In this document: piece after piece, positions 26,620-41,305 of the stretch
How positions within the stretch are numbered: position 1 is the stretch's first letter
How the letters are laid out: every line of letters starts with the position of its first letter
Assembly: GCF_910589235.1 (NCBI RefSeq)
Contig: NC_060956.1
Coordinates: 16,896,999-16,960,998, forward strand
From: Vespa crabro
Taxonomy: Eukaryota > Arthropoda > Insecta > Hymenoptera > Vespidae
Reading direction: 5' to 3'
DNA length: 64,000 nt
Made by a program: the position numbers and the translations under genes
Notes under the pieces: model-generated
What the model was told of the DNA's origin: nothing
Database searches by the model: none
Seen by the model: the letters and a program-made list of their open reading frames with translations, nothing else

Positions 26620-28330
26620 TTTTTATACGTCCAAATATTATATTTATTTGTGGAATACTGAATGAATTATTGTCATGATAAAAATAATTCTAAAATACTA
26701 AATAATACAAATTCATAAAAATGATTTGATTTTGATTAAAAATTTTCACGGATATAAATGTAAACTCCGTGGAACGATAAATTTTTACTTTTATAACTTC
26801 GCCTTCCGCGTTACATGAAACCCAAAATTGATACCGAAAGAGGTCAAACGTTCGCCGAACTCGATATAGTAATTAAATCGATTTAAGTGCAGTTCAGTAA
26901 CTGTAGCTAGCGAAACACTCGACCGATCGGTTGATGCATTAAGCCAAAACTTCATTTTATTGACACTTGAGTTGGTCTTTTTTTTATTCTTTTTTTTCAT
27001 TAAGCATATTAAATGCATCATAAATGTTATATAAAAGTGGCGTGAGCGATGTCGAACGATTTCATTTATTAATTTCAATACGCGTTATATGAAAATTATC
27101 ATCATGCATTTAAAAATGATGCAACTTCAAGTCGAGAAAATATCTTAAAAGTTTTACATTTTTTCCCTTCGCTTTAGTTATATATTATTTTCCCAGAACG
27201 ATTATCCTTTTAGAGTTATCCTTCGAAAGCATGAAAAGAAAATTATTTAATATTGGTTAATTCTTTAAGGCAAAAGGAAATTCCGCGATTAATAATTCCA
27301 TTCCTTTGGCAACAGCATTCGTGGCTTGAGAATTCTGCCATCGTTCCGTGCTTTGTGCCGATAAAAAGCGAGATGCGCTTCGGTTTACGAAAGGTAGAGG
27401 AAGATACCTAATGGAAGTTGCAAGCATCGTAGAGGGAAGAGTTATGATTGTGGTGAAGCTCTGATTTCATGAAATTTCACCGAAGTTTCGACGATACAGG
27501 ACACGCAAGTATAGATGTACAGATGTACTCGTTGCTTCAAAATAGAGGAATGAAATATAACTATTATGATTTTTTTTCCTTCTTTTCATAAATAAGAAAA
27601 GGAAAAAGAAGAAAACTAAAGGCGAGAAAACGAAATGAGAATGTAATTATATACAACAGCAATAGAATTCCATAGAATAAGATTCGTAATAAATAATTGT
27701 TATGGGTACAAAGAAAAATTCCTTTTTCTTGTTCGCCTAATGTCATTATAAACGGATTATCATTTTTCTTCGCAAAATGAGACAAATCAATTTAAAAACG
27801 TGCATATCGGTTTTGAAATACGATTAAAAAACAAATCTGTATTTATGCCCATCATGTAGGCTATTGTCATTGGTATAATGTGGATACTAGAAGAAGGAAA
27901 GAATCGAGATTAACACAAAGCTGACTCTGTTAAAATGGCAAATCCACAGGCATTTTCGTTGACACTTTTATTATTGCGGGACATTACAATAAAAAAATAC
28001 GAACTTAACTTTGAAATAGGGATCAAATTTGTGGATTGGAAAAATCTTGAGTAATTTTGCATGGGCAAATTTTCTCTTGCCAGGAAAAAAACATAAGAAT
28101 AAATTATTTTTATTCAAAATTCGAGTTGGAGATACAAATACTGACAATTTTTTTTTTTTTTTAGAAATTTCCTTTAAGATCCGAAGTTCCAACATTCTCG
28201 TAACAATCTTTAGATGTTGCAGTATTTATATGACACGTATAGTAAGTTTGGTATAAATTTCAAATGCCATATAACATTTAGAACGCTTAACTAGCGTTGA
28301 CATAAACTAGACTATTAATTTACGAATTAT

Positions 28331-28371
<41 letters not shown>

Positions 28372-30680
28372 TTTTGTTGTACATATTATATGTATATCTC
28401 TGCAGGCAGAATACATCAAACGTACAAATAATACGCTTGCCATAGCTAAAGTGAATATATCTCGTAAATAGCATCCTCGATGAGAGAATTTAACTCGATT
28501 ATCAATAATAGAAATTGTATGCTTCATTGGGTCAAAACAGATTATTGCAAAAATCGAATTAAAAGCAAACTACAGTTCATTTCATAGTCGATATTATCAT
28601 CGATTTGCTTTTTCTCCCGAATAAAGGATCGGATGAAAATAATCGAATGCTCGAATTACAAAGCGCGATGGACATGCCAATAACGATAGGTTTTCGTCGC
28701 TAGAATCGGACGAAACTCGAGACCAATCTGACCGGTTGATCGAGCTATTGGATGCGAAAGAGAAAGTTAAAAAGATAACACGAAATGCTTGAAACAAGGA
28801 GGAAAGAAGAGCTCGTCTCAACAAAACTACAGGGATCGTATATCGGTCGATGATATGATCAAGAGTGATCAAAAGTTTCGTGAGGATGTAACATGAATTT
28901 TATGGCCACACATATCACCAATTATAAAATACGTAAAAATCTTAAGATCGAGTTACTCGTCTAACTCTTCCGAAATAATGACTCCTAATTTGTCAAAAAT
29001 TTCTTTTGCAATGAGTCACTAACACGCTAGAATCGTGTAAGATATAAACGTTGAAACAATAGAATCACTTCGAAAAATTTCCTTTATTATTCGCGAGTCG
29101 TTTCCTGTGAAGTCGCTGGAGGCAAGAACGGGACACAGTTGGAGCATTTCATGAAAATTCATGCTAATAACAATAATCCAAATTCATGTCTGAGCCGGCG
29201 GCATGTCGTCCTCGACATGGCTGTGTCTGGCAATTCGCTTGGGATCGAAAAAAAAGAAGTCAACATTAGCGGATCGGCGAAAGCGTGGAGAATGAAATGA
29301 TTCTAAAAAGGAAACCGACAAGAGTTAAGTTAAAAGTAAAATATCATAGTAAAAATGTATTCGATTAATAAATAAATATTACAATATCTATGATGCAAAA
29401 CGAAATGGCTCAAAACAAATCGAAACAAATTGATAAAAGGTAATTATAAATAAGTATATACAAGTAAACAAACATTTCAATTATTTAATTAATCCCAAAA
29501 GAACAAACACCCTAACAAAGTTTTTTTTAGACTCGGAATATACCTCACGAAATTCACATGTATCTTTCTCGTACGTGATCCCACTAACTAAAGCAATATA
29601 TGCGAGGCTCACGTACTTAGTTCTTTCACAACATATAAACGTTCTTCTGCTACAATTGATATCAACCTCGTAACATTGAAATCCGTTCTGATTCCAATTA
29701 TAAACGAAAAATATTTAAAGAATTTTCTACTAACACCATTTAACGATTCATGGTTGGCGAAAAATGAAATTGTTTCACTGGCATAGCCGGTGCGTAGTTT
29801 CGTAACATGCTCTGCAGACGATTCAATTAGAACAATTATAATTTGTCCTACTTTCTTTGGTAAATGGAGGTTGTTGTTTAACTCGTCCCTTTCGGTACAT
29901 TTTTCAACTTGACATTACAACAAAACTCGTTACAAACAACGACGTATAAATGAAATTAATTTGAAAGAAGAAGAAAGAACCGAACATTCGATAGAAAGGA
30001 ATATAATTGCATATGTCATCCACGTATATCTCTTCTATAAAAGGAAGGTAGAGAAATAAATAAAAAAATGAAAAGAAAGAGATATTCTTCGAAGTCATCG
30101 CAAGCAACTGGAAGAGAGAAATTTCGCGCTTCTCATTCTCTCAAAGGTGTCGAGGGTTCTAATTTCATGGGACGTTAAATACGTTTCTGCTGGTGGAAAA
30201 AAAAAGAAAAGAAAAAAAAATGAAAAGAAGAGCAGAACGGAAATGAAGAAAAGGTCTTGAAAGAAAAGAGAGGGAGAAAGAGAGAAAGGAGACAGAAAGG
30301 GGGAGAGAGAGAGAGAGAGAAAGAGAGAAAGGAAAGGAAAAAGAAAAATGGAAACATTCTAAAGAATCATAATGTCTGTTACACGACTTTCAAATACTTT
30401 ATAACCGAAATCTTAAAAGCTTATACGTCCCTTCTAAAAAAATCACATGATAGAATTAAAATCAATGTTATATCGATGGTACAAATACGAGTCGTTACAA
30501 CAATCCCATAGAAAGATATCGCACACGTACATATATGCATATACATATAATACTTACAAACGCATAGATACGTACAAACAAGGAAACTAAATTAAAAATT
30601 TTCAATATCGATTTGTAAAAACCAAAATAAATATATGCGCAATAATACATACTACTGCTTATAACATGTCCGTTTTCCAA
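25815..30680. other. No gene seen; conserved-looking patches and (CT)n
   Basis: (CT)n at 26573-26614, (AT)n near 28335-28372 and GA-rich sequence at 30260-30350. Patches of richer, non-repetitive composition lie at about 26210-26460, 28610-28800 and 29100-29230. None gives a defensible exon. Confidence 0.45.
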
Positions 30681-30689
30681 TAAAATTCG

Positions 30690-30717
30690 AGTCTCTCTCT
30701 CTCTCTCTCTGTCTCTC

Positions 30718-30762
<45 letters not shown>
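30690..30762. repeat. (CT)n microsatellite
   Basis: CT repeat with single GTC and CAC interruptions near 30711 and 30719. Confidence 0.97.
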
Positions 30763-30764
<2 letters not shown>

Positions 30765-31586
30765 AACTGAATTTCGAATATACGATAAGAATAATCTGAT
30801 TTTTTTTCATCTGATACAACGACAGCTGACATAAATCTCTTTCAATCGTCTGTACTGGAAAATCCAAACTGGGCCAACTAAAATTCATCGTTTCGTATAA
30901 CACCACATACATGCATACAAAACCATGTGAAATTCACGATACTTCGTTGTAAAAAGATAGGACGTAACATGCGCGTACTTATAGTTATAAAATAATTTAG
31001 GAAAAAAAAAAAAACATACCATTTTTCAAAAACGTGTCATTCTGATTGGTAAACACATAAAATAAATTACATTGGTTATTACGTTCATTTGGGAAATAAA
31101 GAAAAAAGTTGGAAATATTGTAAAAACTTCTGGAAACTTCGAAAATATACATAATGAACTAAATACAGCGAGAACTTAAATGGATTGGAAAAACTTTCAT
31201 TAGATTTTTATCAAAACTTCAACGTTTTTTATAGGTGAAATATAAAAAAGATAAATACAAAAAAAGGCAAAACAGAAATATTCACCGACTGTTATTTTTC
31301 TCTAAAAATTATCGTATCAAGAAAATGATTTTCAAAATGATTTAAAAAAAAAAAAAAGGAGAGAAACGATAAAACGAAGATAATAGACAGTGAAATAAAG
31401 TATAAAATTAATCATTTTACCAGAGCTGACGTACAATTAAATGATAAAATAATATTAAACATTTAAGAGCTAAGTTTCTGAACTCCAGATGAGACAGTCG
31501 AGTTAATTTTTCAGTTTGCCTTACTACTTAACATTTTAATCGTAAAGATTATACTTTTGTAAGTTTTTTATATGAGTAATATCATT

Positions 31587-31648
<62 letters not shown>

Positions 31649-34210
31649 TATTATTATGATCGTTACAACATATAATGAATACTTTAATCTTTTCTCATTT
31701 TTAAAATCATTCTTCATAAACGTTTGTATTTCGTCTACGTTGCAACTCGTTCTTCGCATCGTTAGACTGAGAAAGTTTAAGATCATTTAATTAAACTTTT
31801 TCCACGACGCAGCTTCGGCTTCCAAATTCATATCGGACAATCGTATTCCAACTAAAATCCAAGAAGAACACTGTAGCCATAAGACATCTCGCTTTAATCG
31901 AGCGTCATTCTCTGAAAGGCATTATTTAGACAAGGAAATTAATTTTAATTATCTTTTAACTATTTCACGATCTTTTTTTCCGAAAGTTTTTGATCGTTTG
32001 ACGTTTTGTCATGCACCTTCCGCAAGGATATCATAGAATATTACAATTTGCGTCTCATCATTAATCTCCTTTGTTTTAGACTCTCGCGTTTTTCTTTAAG
32101 TCGGTGAACAAAGTAATTTCATCAAAGTAAGTAATTTATTAGATTGCCAACGTATCGTAATTAATTTAGTAAAGCGTTAATCTCGAAGGGGAAGAAGGAA
32201 AGAGGGGCGGATGGAATAGGGAAAGGTTAATTATGAAAATGGTAAAAAAAAAAACGAAGTTAAAATCTTCGAATTGAAAAACAAGCATAGGGTCAATTCA
32301 TTAAGTTCACAATTAAGATAGATTCGAAAAAAGATTTGACGAATTATTTTTACTTTGTTTCACCGATACAATACGAAAGACTGATCGACGAAAGAGAAGA
32401 TCGATTGATTGTGACAACTTTCTTAACTTCTCAACCACTTACGATTTGTTCAACTTATCGTAAATAAAGCCCGTTCATGGTTACTGATATTTCACGTTCG
32501 TATCTTTTACAATTTAATGAATAATAGAAATAATATTTTCTTGGGTGATAACGTTAGATATTTTCGATCATTTCGTGATCGAGATCGAGTGTATCCTTCT
32601 TCTCTCTGTGTGTGTGTGTATGTGTGTGAATAGCAATTTATAAACCTATGTTTATTATTCAACAGAAAGAATTAAATTTTTCAGATTCGTTTGTATCAAA
32701 TAAGCTAAAGTATGGATTTGCTGAGTACTAAATGTTTAATTATTTATCTGGCAGAATAAAGAAATACGTTAAAGAATTATCTTTCGATCTAACATTATTA
32801 ATAACATTAACATAATATTATTACATTTGAAAATAATAGTCGGCGGTTTCTTTTATTTTGGAATAACTTCGTAGATAGTGATGAACCAATTGCTATTGAA
32901 TAAATAGCGTTACAATTCAATAAATAGCGTTATTATTATGAAATAATAACTAATGTGGAATAAGTGGTATTAATATTTCATGTTATTGTTAGCTTTAAAA
33001 GCATAAATTATTTTTCGATGACGTTTTCTAGTCAGCCGAAAATAGATCTTCAAGTAATTACGTACTCACGTTTCGCAAAGTTTAGCTTTCGAAATGTGCA
33101 GAGTATCTCCTCTCCGTGAAGCAATGCAAGCAGAGAATTTGAATAATTGAGAGGAGCACGTGCCAAATCAGAAATCACTGGAATGCGATAAAGTTTAACT
33201 CGATTCCGTTGCATACACATAAACGAAAAGCATATGCGATATTTCACTATGATCATATTAATATACTACAGAGTGGTCCGAACGAGGGAGTATCTCTATG
33301 TGTAATATTCATGAGTGCTTGTCTCGGTTATACCACTAATTTTTTAAACAAATTTCGACGAAATTCAATATACCCGCTACCACCAGAGTATAATTAGCTT
33401 ACGCTGTTGCATCACTCTTTAAATTATAAATCTATTAAATGAAAAACGCAGAATACGTAACTTTTACTTGAAATTTAATAAATCATTTCGTTTAAGATAT
33501 TTAAGTTACTTTTACAAGTAGAAAATCATCCTGTGAAACTCGTATATTCCGTCTACACAATTTATAGCATTGATAATATCTGTTTAAGCAATTTACATAT
33601 TTCTCTTATATTATTCTATGATCAACGATATGAAAAAGAGATTAAAGAGAAACATTAGAGAATATATTTATGATATTACATTAATGTTGTAATCCAAACA
33701 GCGCGAAAATGTAGACTTTAGAAACGTTGTAATTAGTAACATTGTGTAATTAACATTTAATATTCCAAACAGAGGTAGAATGAGATTATCATGAGTGAAA
33801 TCATTACCTAGACAGATGAATATCCTACAAGAAACGTAGAAACGACGAGGCACTCGTTGTATATTACAAAGTTGATAATTCAGTAGGGTTAAGCTGAAGA
33901 TCATAAACTTGCAAGTATCCAATTTTCGACAACACTATGGCCAACTTTATGTTCAAGAACGCATTAACTTCGCCAGCTGTATCTCGGCTGTACAGGATGC
34001 AATCTAATACGATGAACATCCACGACATACGCGAACGATTTATCGTCTAATTTAATGCGCTGCTACATCGTGCGATATCGAAGAATTTCGAAGCTATGAA
34101 ACTATAATTAGGACGTCGCAGGGAGAGAAACGGGACGAGCAGTTATAAGCGCGATTACTATAGTATTTCGAAACTGGCTAATGTATTATTCTCTTTATAG
34201 TTTCTCTCAG
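30763..34210. other. No exon seen upstream of the first Mp exon
   Basis: Contains an (ATC)n tract at 31576-31648 and a (GT)n tract at 32607-32631. Probably Mp intron. Confidence 0.5.
31576..31648. repeat. (ATC)n trinucleotide microsatellite
   Basis: Over 20 ATC units in a row. Gives false poly-Ile (+) and poly-Met (-) frames. Confidence 0.97.
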
Positions 34211-34281
34211 ACGGAGAATTTGGATCCGGAGATCAGGATGTCGATACTTTCAGTGTTATGGCAGAAATTGACTTGGATAAG
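34211..34281 (+). CDS. Mp: Mp exon: acidic linker with a possible glycosaminoglycan site
   Basis: First exon I can support. It has a pyrimidine-rich acceptor ending in CAG and a GTAGAC donor. It begins with two bases that complete a codon from an unseen upstream exon, and 23 codons follow. The peptide is acidic (EFGSGDQDVD) with a Ser-Gly in acidic surroundings, a context that carries chondroitin or heparan sulfate chains in collagens XV and XVIII. It ends in phase 0, matching the next exon 4.2 kb away. It is short and its donor is only fair, so this exon is less certain than those downstream. Confidence 0.6.
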
Positions 34282-37200
34282 GTAGACAAGAGTTCAAAGT
34301 TTCTTTTTTTTTTCTTTTTTAAATAAGAATTACTAAATAAAAATTTTACTAAATAAAAGTTTTACTAAACAAAAATTATACCTTTTTTGAACTTTACAAC
34401 ATTCGTACTAACAAAAATTTTCTACAGCTTTTTATGTTGTGTGCCGTTTTTTACTAACGAAATTGATAACCTACTAAACTGGATATTTCTTATCGAAACA
34501 ATTAACTATTTTCTATAATTATTGGAAGAATTGCAATAATTATTAAGTAAAACGAATTTTAAAATTCCTGTTAATCGAGCTTCGCTTTTAATTTGACTAA
34601 AACATGCCACACCGGTTTATCGAAATGAAGCTTTCAACTTAGATTGTCAAATAATAATCCTCAAAGAAGAACGACATCCTACTAAGGATTCATTCAAAAG
34701 GATGTCAATCGTCTCGTAAGAGACAGAGAAATCTAGGAATTGGGTTATGAAGATAATCTCGTAAATACTGAAAGGATAATCTTCGAATGCTGTTAGGATT
34801 TCGCAATGGCGACTTTACTACGGATCTCATGCTTCAATATCCACCCCAGTCATTATGGAGTTTGACTTAATCCGAGTGAAGTTTACGGATCTCTATCACG
34901 TGTACCAAAATTCACTAACTAAATTCAAAAAGATGTACTAACTCTATTAAATTTCTTCCCGTTGACTTTCTCACAAGGTTTAATATTAATTGAATATTTT
35001 ATATTTGTTATTTTGCATCTTTAACAATAAGACACAATCCTTTGTACAATTTGAACATCCATTAATCTAAAATCATTTAACTCTATAGGAAATTAGCAAA
35101 AGTAATTCCTTATACGAGAAACTAATATTTAACTACAATACTGTTCAGTTGGTCGATCGCGCGTACACAATTTCCTCCTTCAACCATGATAATTTAATAA
35201 CGTAAGGTCACCGTGAGAGATTCCAGACTGATCTCTATTCCGACCACTATCATGCGCATCCTTTGGAATAAGGACAATTTAATTTGCTGGACATCAAGAT
35301 GGACATGTGCAAATTGAAATCCATGAGGTAAACTCCGAGTAAACAAGATAACGTCATCTAATTATTGCTTTTTGTAGTATTCATAAGATGAGAAACCTTC
35401 ATATGTATGTATATGTATTCTATCATGTCCAAGGCTTTGAATCTCATCTTTCGTATATCTTTATAAAACTTAAAAATCTTAAATTCGAATGAATAAATAT
35501 GTTTCAACATTCGAAATAATATTTGCTATTTTAATTCAAAGTCTAGATAAATTTGAAAATAAAAAAATTATTTCTGTTTGAATAAATCAACGAATTATTA
35601 TTACCATACGTAACATTGTCCGAACGTAATTAAAAATTTGATAGAACGTTTAAATATATAAAATAAAAAACCTTCCCATTCTCACTCGAGATTTTCACTC
35701 GGTCTCACGAATTTTCAAATCAAATCTTTCTGCAGGCAATGTCACGCGCGTTCATTTTTATGTGCATTCGATTGCTCGCTTTACGAAGTCGATTGTAACA
35801 CCATGTGCCATCTGATGCGACGCGCGCAGAATTAAGGGCTCGTTCAGCACGGCTGGCGATAAGAATACGAATGCGATTTTTGTCGATCGAAATTTTTATT
35901 ATAACGAAAATACTTCAATGTATGAAACATTTTAATAACTTTCTTTTAGAGAATAGATCGATTGAACAAATAAAACTTTCTCTTTAGTAATTTTATTATT
36001 AAATAACTTAATTATTTGTTGATTATGTGTAAAGAAAACTTTGATGATATATAATTCAAAAATAAGATTAACAGACGCAAATCATTAATATAAAAAAGTA
36101 ATTCATATATATTACAATTAGAAAAATATTATTTAATCAAAGAGTCTAATAATTATCTTATTCAAACTAATTGCTTTGTATATCTCATGGTCAATTAAAA
36201 AGAATTCAATGATTCTAAAACTAAAATAATAATGATTAATAGAGGGTAACATGGATATTTTCATTAAAAGCGAAGCATCTGAGATTCCGTCACGAGAATC
36301 AGAACAGAACATGGTGCAAGAAACGTCCTGAGCCAATAGCGTTTTGATGAACCTGTCTTTGGTTCGACCCACTTCCTAAACTCGCAGCTGCACTATAAAT
36401 TCATTAAGCCAATCCAATTTCACTAGACGCCGATAGGAATGGATGCATTTCTTCGTAGGACGGATTGGAAGATGGTTTGCGGTCACCTTCCTATCTAAGA
36501 TATGTTCTCTTCATCCTGACTATTACTATCTACGATACGTCTCTCGAATGTCCTGTTAACGACCACCACGGCGCAACGTTCGAGGATCAATGAAGCTAAC
36601 GGAATAAGCTTTATTAGTGGACAAAGACACGTCATGCTCTTTGTCTCGTCATGCTCTTCGATTTTTTAGGTTGAAAAATAAAGCTAAGGATGAAAAGGAG
36701 CGTTTCGACGGATTTCGAGAGAAAACTTTTTTCAACTTTCCTTGTGTTTAGGACTTAACTTTGACTTTGTAATTTTATTTTATCTTTATATTGTAAGATA
36801 TTCCGTCTCTTCCAATCATTTCTTCTCCCCCTCTGATAAGGATACGAATGATATAAAAATAATATTATACGAAATTTTTATTGCCTCAAAGAAGGGATTT
36901 CTATGTTCAAGTATACACGTATATCTATATATGTATGTCTATCTATATCTATCTACACATACGTCACTCTAGCATGTAGGAAAACACGAAATTAACAATG
37001 GCAACGGAACACGCGTAACGAAAATGTTTACCTCTGATAGTCGAAAGAGGAAATCAAACGAACGACGAATTACGGACCAGATTGCTATTCTATATTGTCG
37101 GAACGTGGTTGATTAGTACTTAATAAATTACAAATATAATCAAGCAATTACATGAATTGACGATTATCCGTGATCGTTAATTATAATCGTGCAATTATTT

Positions 37201-38954
37201 TATTTATAAGTTTTTTATATTTATGTCTTAAGCCTTCTAATATGAAATATAATTTTAATTGATTATTTTCTGTACACTTTCGCAACTTTTTTTATATGAA
37301 TTTTTTATAAAAATGTTGCTCGTTAAACGTTCTGTTGAAATGTCAATGATTTGAAGAGCGGCAATGCAGCATTGCGGTAAAGTAGATACGTGAGTTACAG
37401 GAAAGAAGAATGCTTTGGGTGCATGGTCATGATTTTAACTATCCGGTTAGGAATCTTTTCGAGAATTTTTATTTTCTTTTTTCTTTTTGTATATATGCGT
37501 AGTTAAGAAAAACAAGAGAAAAATAATATAAAAAGAAAGCATATTTCTAATAAAAATTTGAGTATGTGAATTTGCATGAAATACTAATATTGAAAATATA
37601 ACAAAAATTGTAAAAAAAATATAAAACTATGTTTAATGATGTACATGTCCCAGCAAAATTATATAATAAATTTTTATTTTAAATCCTATTCATCATTCAT
37701 AATCCAATTTTTTAAAAATTAACGATCAAATTCGTTCTATCATTGATATTTTCCCAATAATGTCCGTCGATCACGGAAAAATGTCGAACGAAGGACGACT
37801 ACCCCCTTCGATAAAACCGCGCCATTACTAATAATTATTGGAAAACACTTAGGGCAGGTGTCGTGTGTGCTAACCGTACAGTCGACCGCCTGATTTGCCT
37901 GAAACTTCATTAATCACCGTCAGTGTCTAATATTATGTGCTCGCTTTAAAAGCATCCATCGAGTGGTAACCTCAGCGAAAATGCGACGTACGGTCTTCAC
38001 TACTTTATAATAAACTGATGTGGCTTTTAACTTTTTCAGATTGTTTATTTTTTAACAATTCGAATGAATATTTTATATGGGAATCATTAATACCAAAGCC
38101 TAATACAACCTATTGTCTTCACTATTTCATATTAAACCAATATGGCTTTTAACATTTTCAATTTGCTTATTTTTTAATGATACGAATGAATGTTTTATAT
38201 GGGAATTGTTAATACCAAAGTCTAATACGATTTACTAATCAAACAAATTTGCAAAATAATATAAGCGCTTAATTAATAACCAATTTCATAATCATCTTAA
38301 CGTCTAATTGTTATTATATATCTATATGTGCATAAATACGTAAATTAAAGCGTGAAATTAAATTGGAACGAGCAACTATTTTAAATCGTAATATTGTCAA
38401 ATTCATGATCTTTTTTTCTTGATGATAAAACGCGTGCACATATATTTACGTTATCGATTTTTCTCCATTATTCCTTCGTAGATCGATCGAGAATACGACG
38501 AAGATAAAAACGAGGAAGGCAACCCACCGCCGTTCATCACACCTCCACCTCCCAATCCAGACTGTGAGTAATAGCATTTACATAAAGCCACAGCTGTAGC
38601 TTTCTGTGAAATAATATCTTTCGTAAGAAATTCAAAAGAGGGCAATGCCCAAGACCCGCAGATCGGTGAATGCCGTTCCAAATAAAAATAAAATATTCAG
38701 AATATCTCTTTTCTTTTAGACAAAGGTCCGAAAGGTGAGAAAGGTGAAAAAGGAGATAAAGGTGAAAGCGTTCGAGGACCACCAGGACCTCCTGGACCAC
38801 CTGGACCTGGATATGATCCAAACGATGAGGTGCAAAATTTTTTTTAATTCCGTTAAAAGAATAGTATTTGTATATTGAAAGAAATGTTCTTTAAGTCGAC
38901 AATTATCAAAAAGTACGATAAAGTCAATAAAAAATATAATCTCATCTTTATCTG

Positions 38955-38994
<40 letters not shown>

Positions 38995-39018
38995 CGTATA
39001 TAAAATATATAAAATAAC

Positions 39019-39064
<46 letters not shown>

Positions 39065-41241
39065 CGTATATAAAATATATAAAATAACGTATATATATAT
39101 ATATATATAACGTATATAAAAATTATATATTAATATGACATATTTTTTATACACACTGTAGATACTGCGATAAAACTCTCTTGAAATTTTGCCAAAAAAC
39201 TTTTGATCCTCGGAATTCGTTCAGTCTATAGTCTTTTTTAATACCTTCTATAAAACCTTGATTTATATACCTCTAACCGAGATATAACTGTGATAAATTA
39301 AATAAAGAATTACACGTTAATGCCCAATCCTAAAATTGGTAAAAAAAAAGTGAAACGTATCTTTTTCTGTATGCCTTAATAAATAACTACGTTTCGTTGT
39401 ACCCTTATGGTCATGACGTTATATAAGTCATTGGTACGTCGATAATACGTGATATTCGTATTTACGGTACACGGATATGACACGTTCGTATTCGTGATCA
39501 GTCATTCATCTGATTATTCGAGCGAATTGATTTAGCGTGAGAATATCGTAGCGCATATCAGGAAACACTGTGCATAACACTCGTATTGGCATCATAGCTA
39601 TTCGATATATGAATACGTTCCATTTGTCATTGAATTCGCTTCCCGATTCGACAAAAAATTTTTTTTGAAACTTCGTTGCCTTTTCATTAATCTAATATTC
39701 TTTATTCTTTTTTTTTTAGGATTGGCCAATAAAAATACCACACGGTCCGGCAGGTCCTAAAGGAGAACCAGGTGAATGTACATGTAATGCAACGGCCTTG
39801 ATGACATCCTTTACGATGCCAAAAATGATCGAAGGACCGAAAGGTGAACCAGGTGTTCCTGGAAAGGAAGGAAAGCAAGGACAGATGGGTCTAACTGTAC
39901 GTAAAATAAATTCTTCAACTATAAGTAATGAAATAAGATGGATTGATCTTCTTTATGAAAGAAGAAAAAAAAAACAAATCGATTATCGATCATTTAAAGA
40001 TATTTTCTGATATAGGGTGCAGCAGGACCACCCGGAGAAAGAGGATTACAAGGTCCACCTGGACCAAAAGGTGACAAAGGAGATATAGGAATACCTGGAC
40101 CCGAAGGTCCCCAAGGACAAAAAGGTGAACCAGGCAGAGATGGAATACCGGGTGAAAAGGGAGCTCAAGGACCTCCTGGACCGCCGGGCAAGGGTGAATT
40201 TTCTGGCTACGATGTAAGTCAACGTATTTTTCATAAATTCATATTGTGACGATCAAACCGGAAGAAAAATGAAATTAAAATCGATAAGAAATACGATACA
40301 TTGAATTAATTCATGGGAAGCATAAAAATTTTGTTTACAAATTGAAAACATTCGTAAAGAATATTATATCAAAGATTACTAATCCTTCTTAAAATTTCAA
40401 GATTGTGTATTCTTGACAGTACGAGTATAGCCAACTCTTATTCAGACGATTGGTACACTCACGTAACACGCAAACACTTAACTGAAATATCTCTCGTCCC
40501 CTTATACGACAAGCTTTTCATGAGATACAAACTCCCTCAGCCACTTTCGTCCCTTCTCTTGAGTCTCTGTCTCTCACCTGGCCGGTCGAACGTTTGGTCG
40601 GTCGGACGGTCGCGGTGTAGTAGGCAGCCTAGAAATTGGTTTCTGTATTCCTCGGGGAAATCGAGCTTCTCACGATGCGAACTCACGTAAGATAACCGTA
40701 GCACACACGATACGCGAGCCGAACATACAGAAAAGGAGAAGGATGAGAAAGGTAGTACTCGAGTTCCTTGCCAACAAAGTCGTCAGTAAGGTACTCTGAA
40801 ATCGAGATACCATGAAATTCGACCTCTCAAAGTGTACTTCATTTTATATTATGAATTCTCCTACCTATCTGAAAATGATTACATCCGTTTCTATATTATA
40901 ACAAATGATCGATTATCTTTATGATTCTCGTCGAAATGATCAAGAAAGAAAAAGACGAAGAAAAAAAAAGAATTTAGGAAGAGATTATGATAATAGAATA
41001 GATATATTGCTTTTCAATCGTTATTGAATGAGAAAGTACCCTTCATGATATCTTGACATTCTTCTTTACGTATAATTTTCGATCGTCGACTTTACGTCTC
41101 TGATATGATTTTATCAAAGAAACGAATATTCGGCTCTAACGAGCGTGTTCCTTACGATATGAAGGAACTCACCGATTTCAAAGGAACTGCACATCGTAAC
41201 AACGTGTGACGCATTGTCAGCATTTAGCTGATCTTTCCTCG

Positions 41242-41305
<64 letters not shown>

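Noticed and set aside
31572..31790. Poly-Ile / poly-Met open frames
   Set aside because: (ATC)n microsatellite read in two directions.
1..34200. Search for Mp TSPN/laminin-G and frizzled-type exons
   Set aside because: No frame with the expected length or motifs was found; these exons are probably upstream of the window, though small ones may have been missed by eye.
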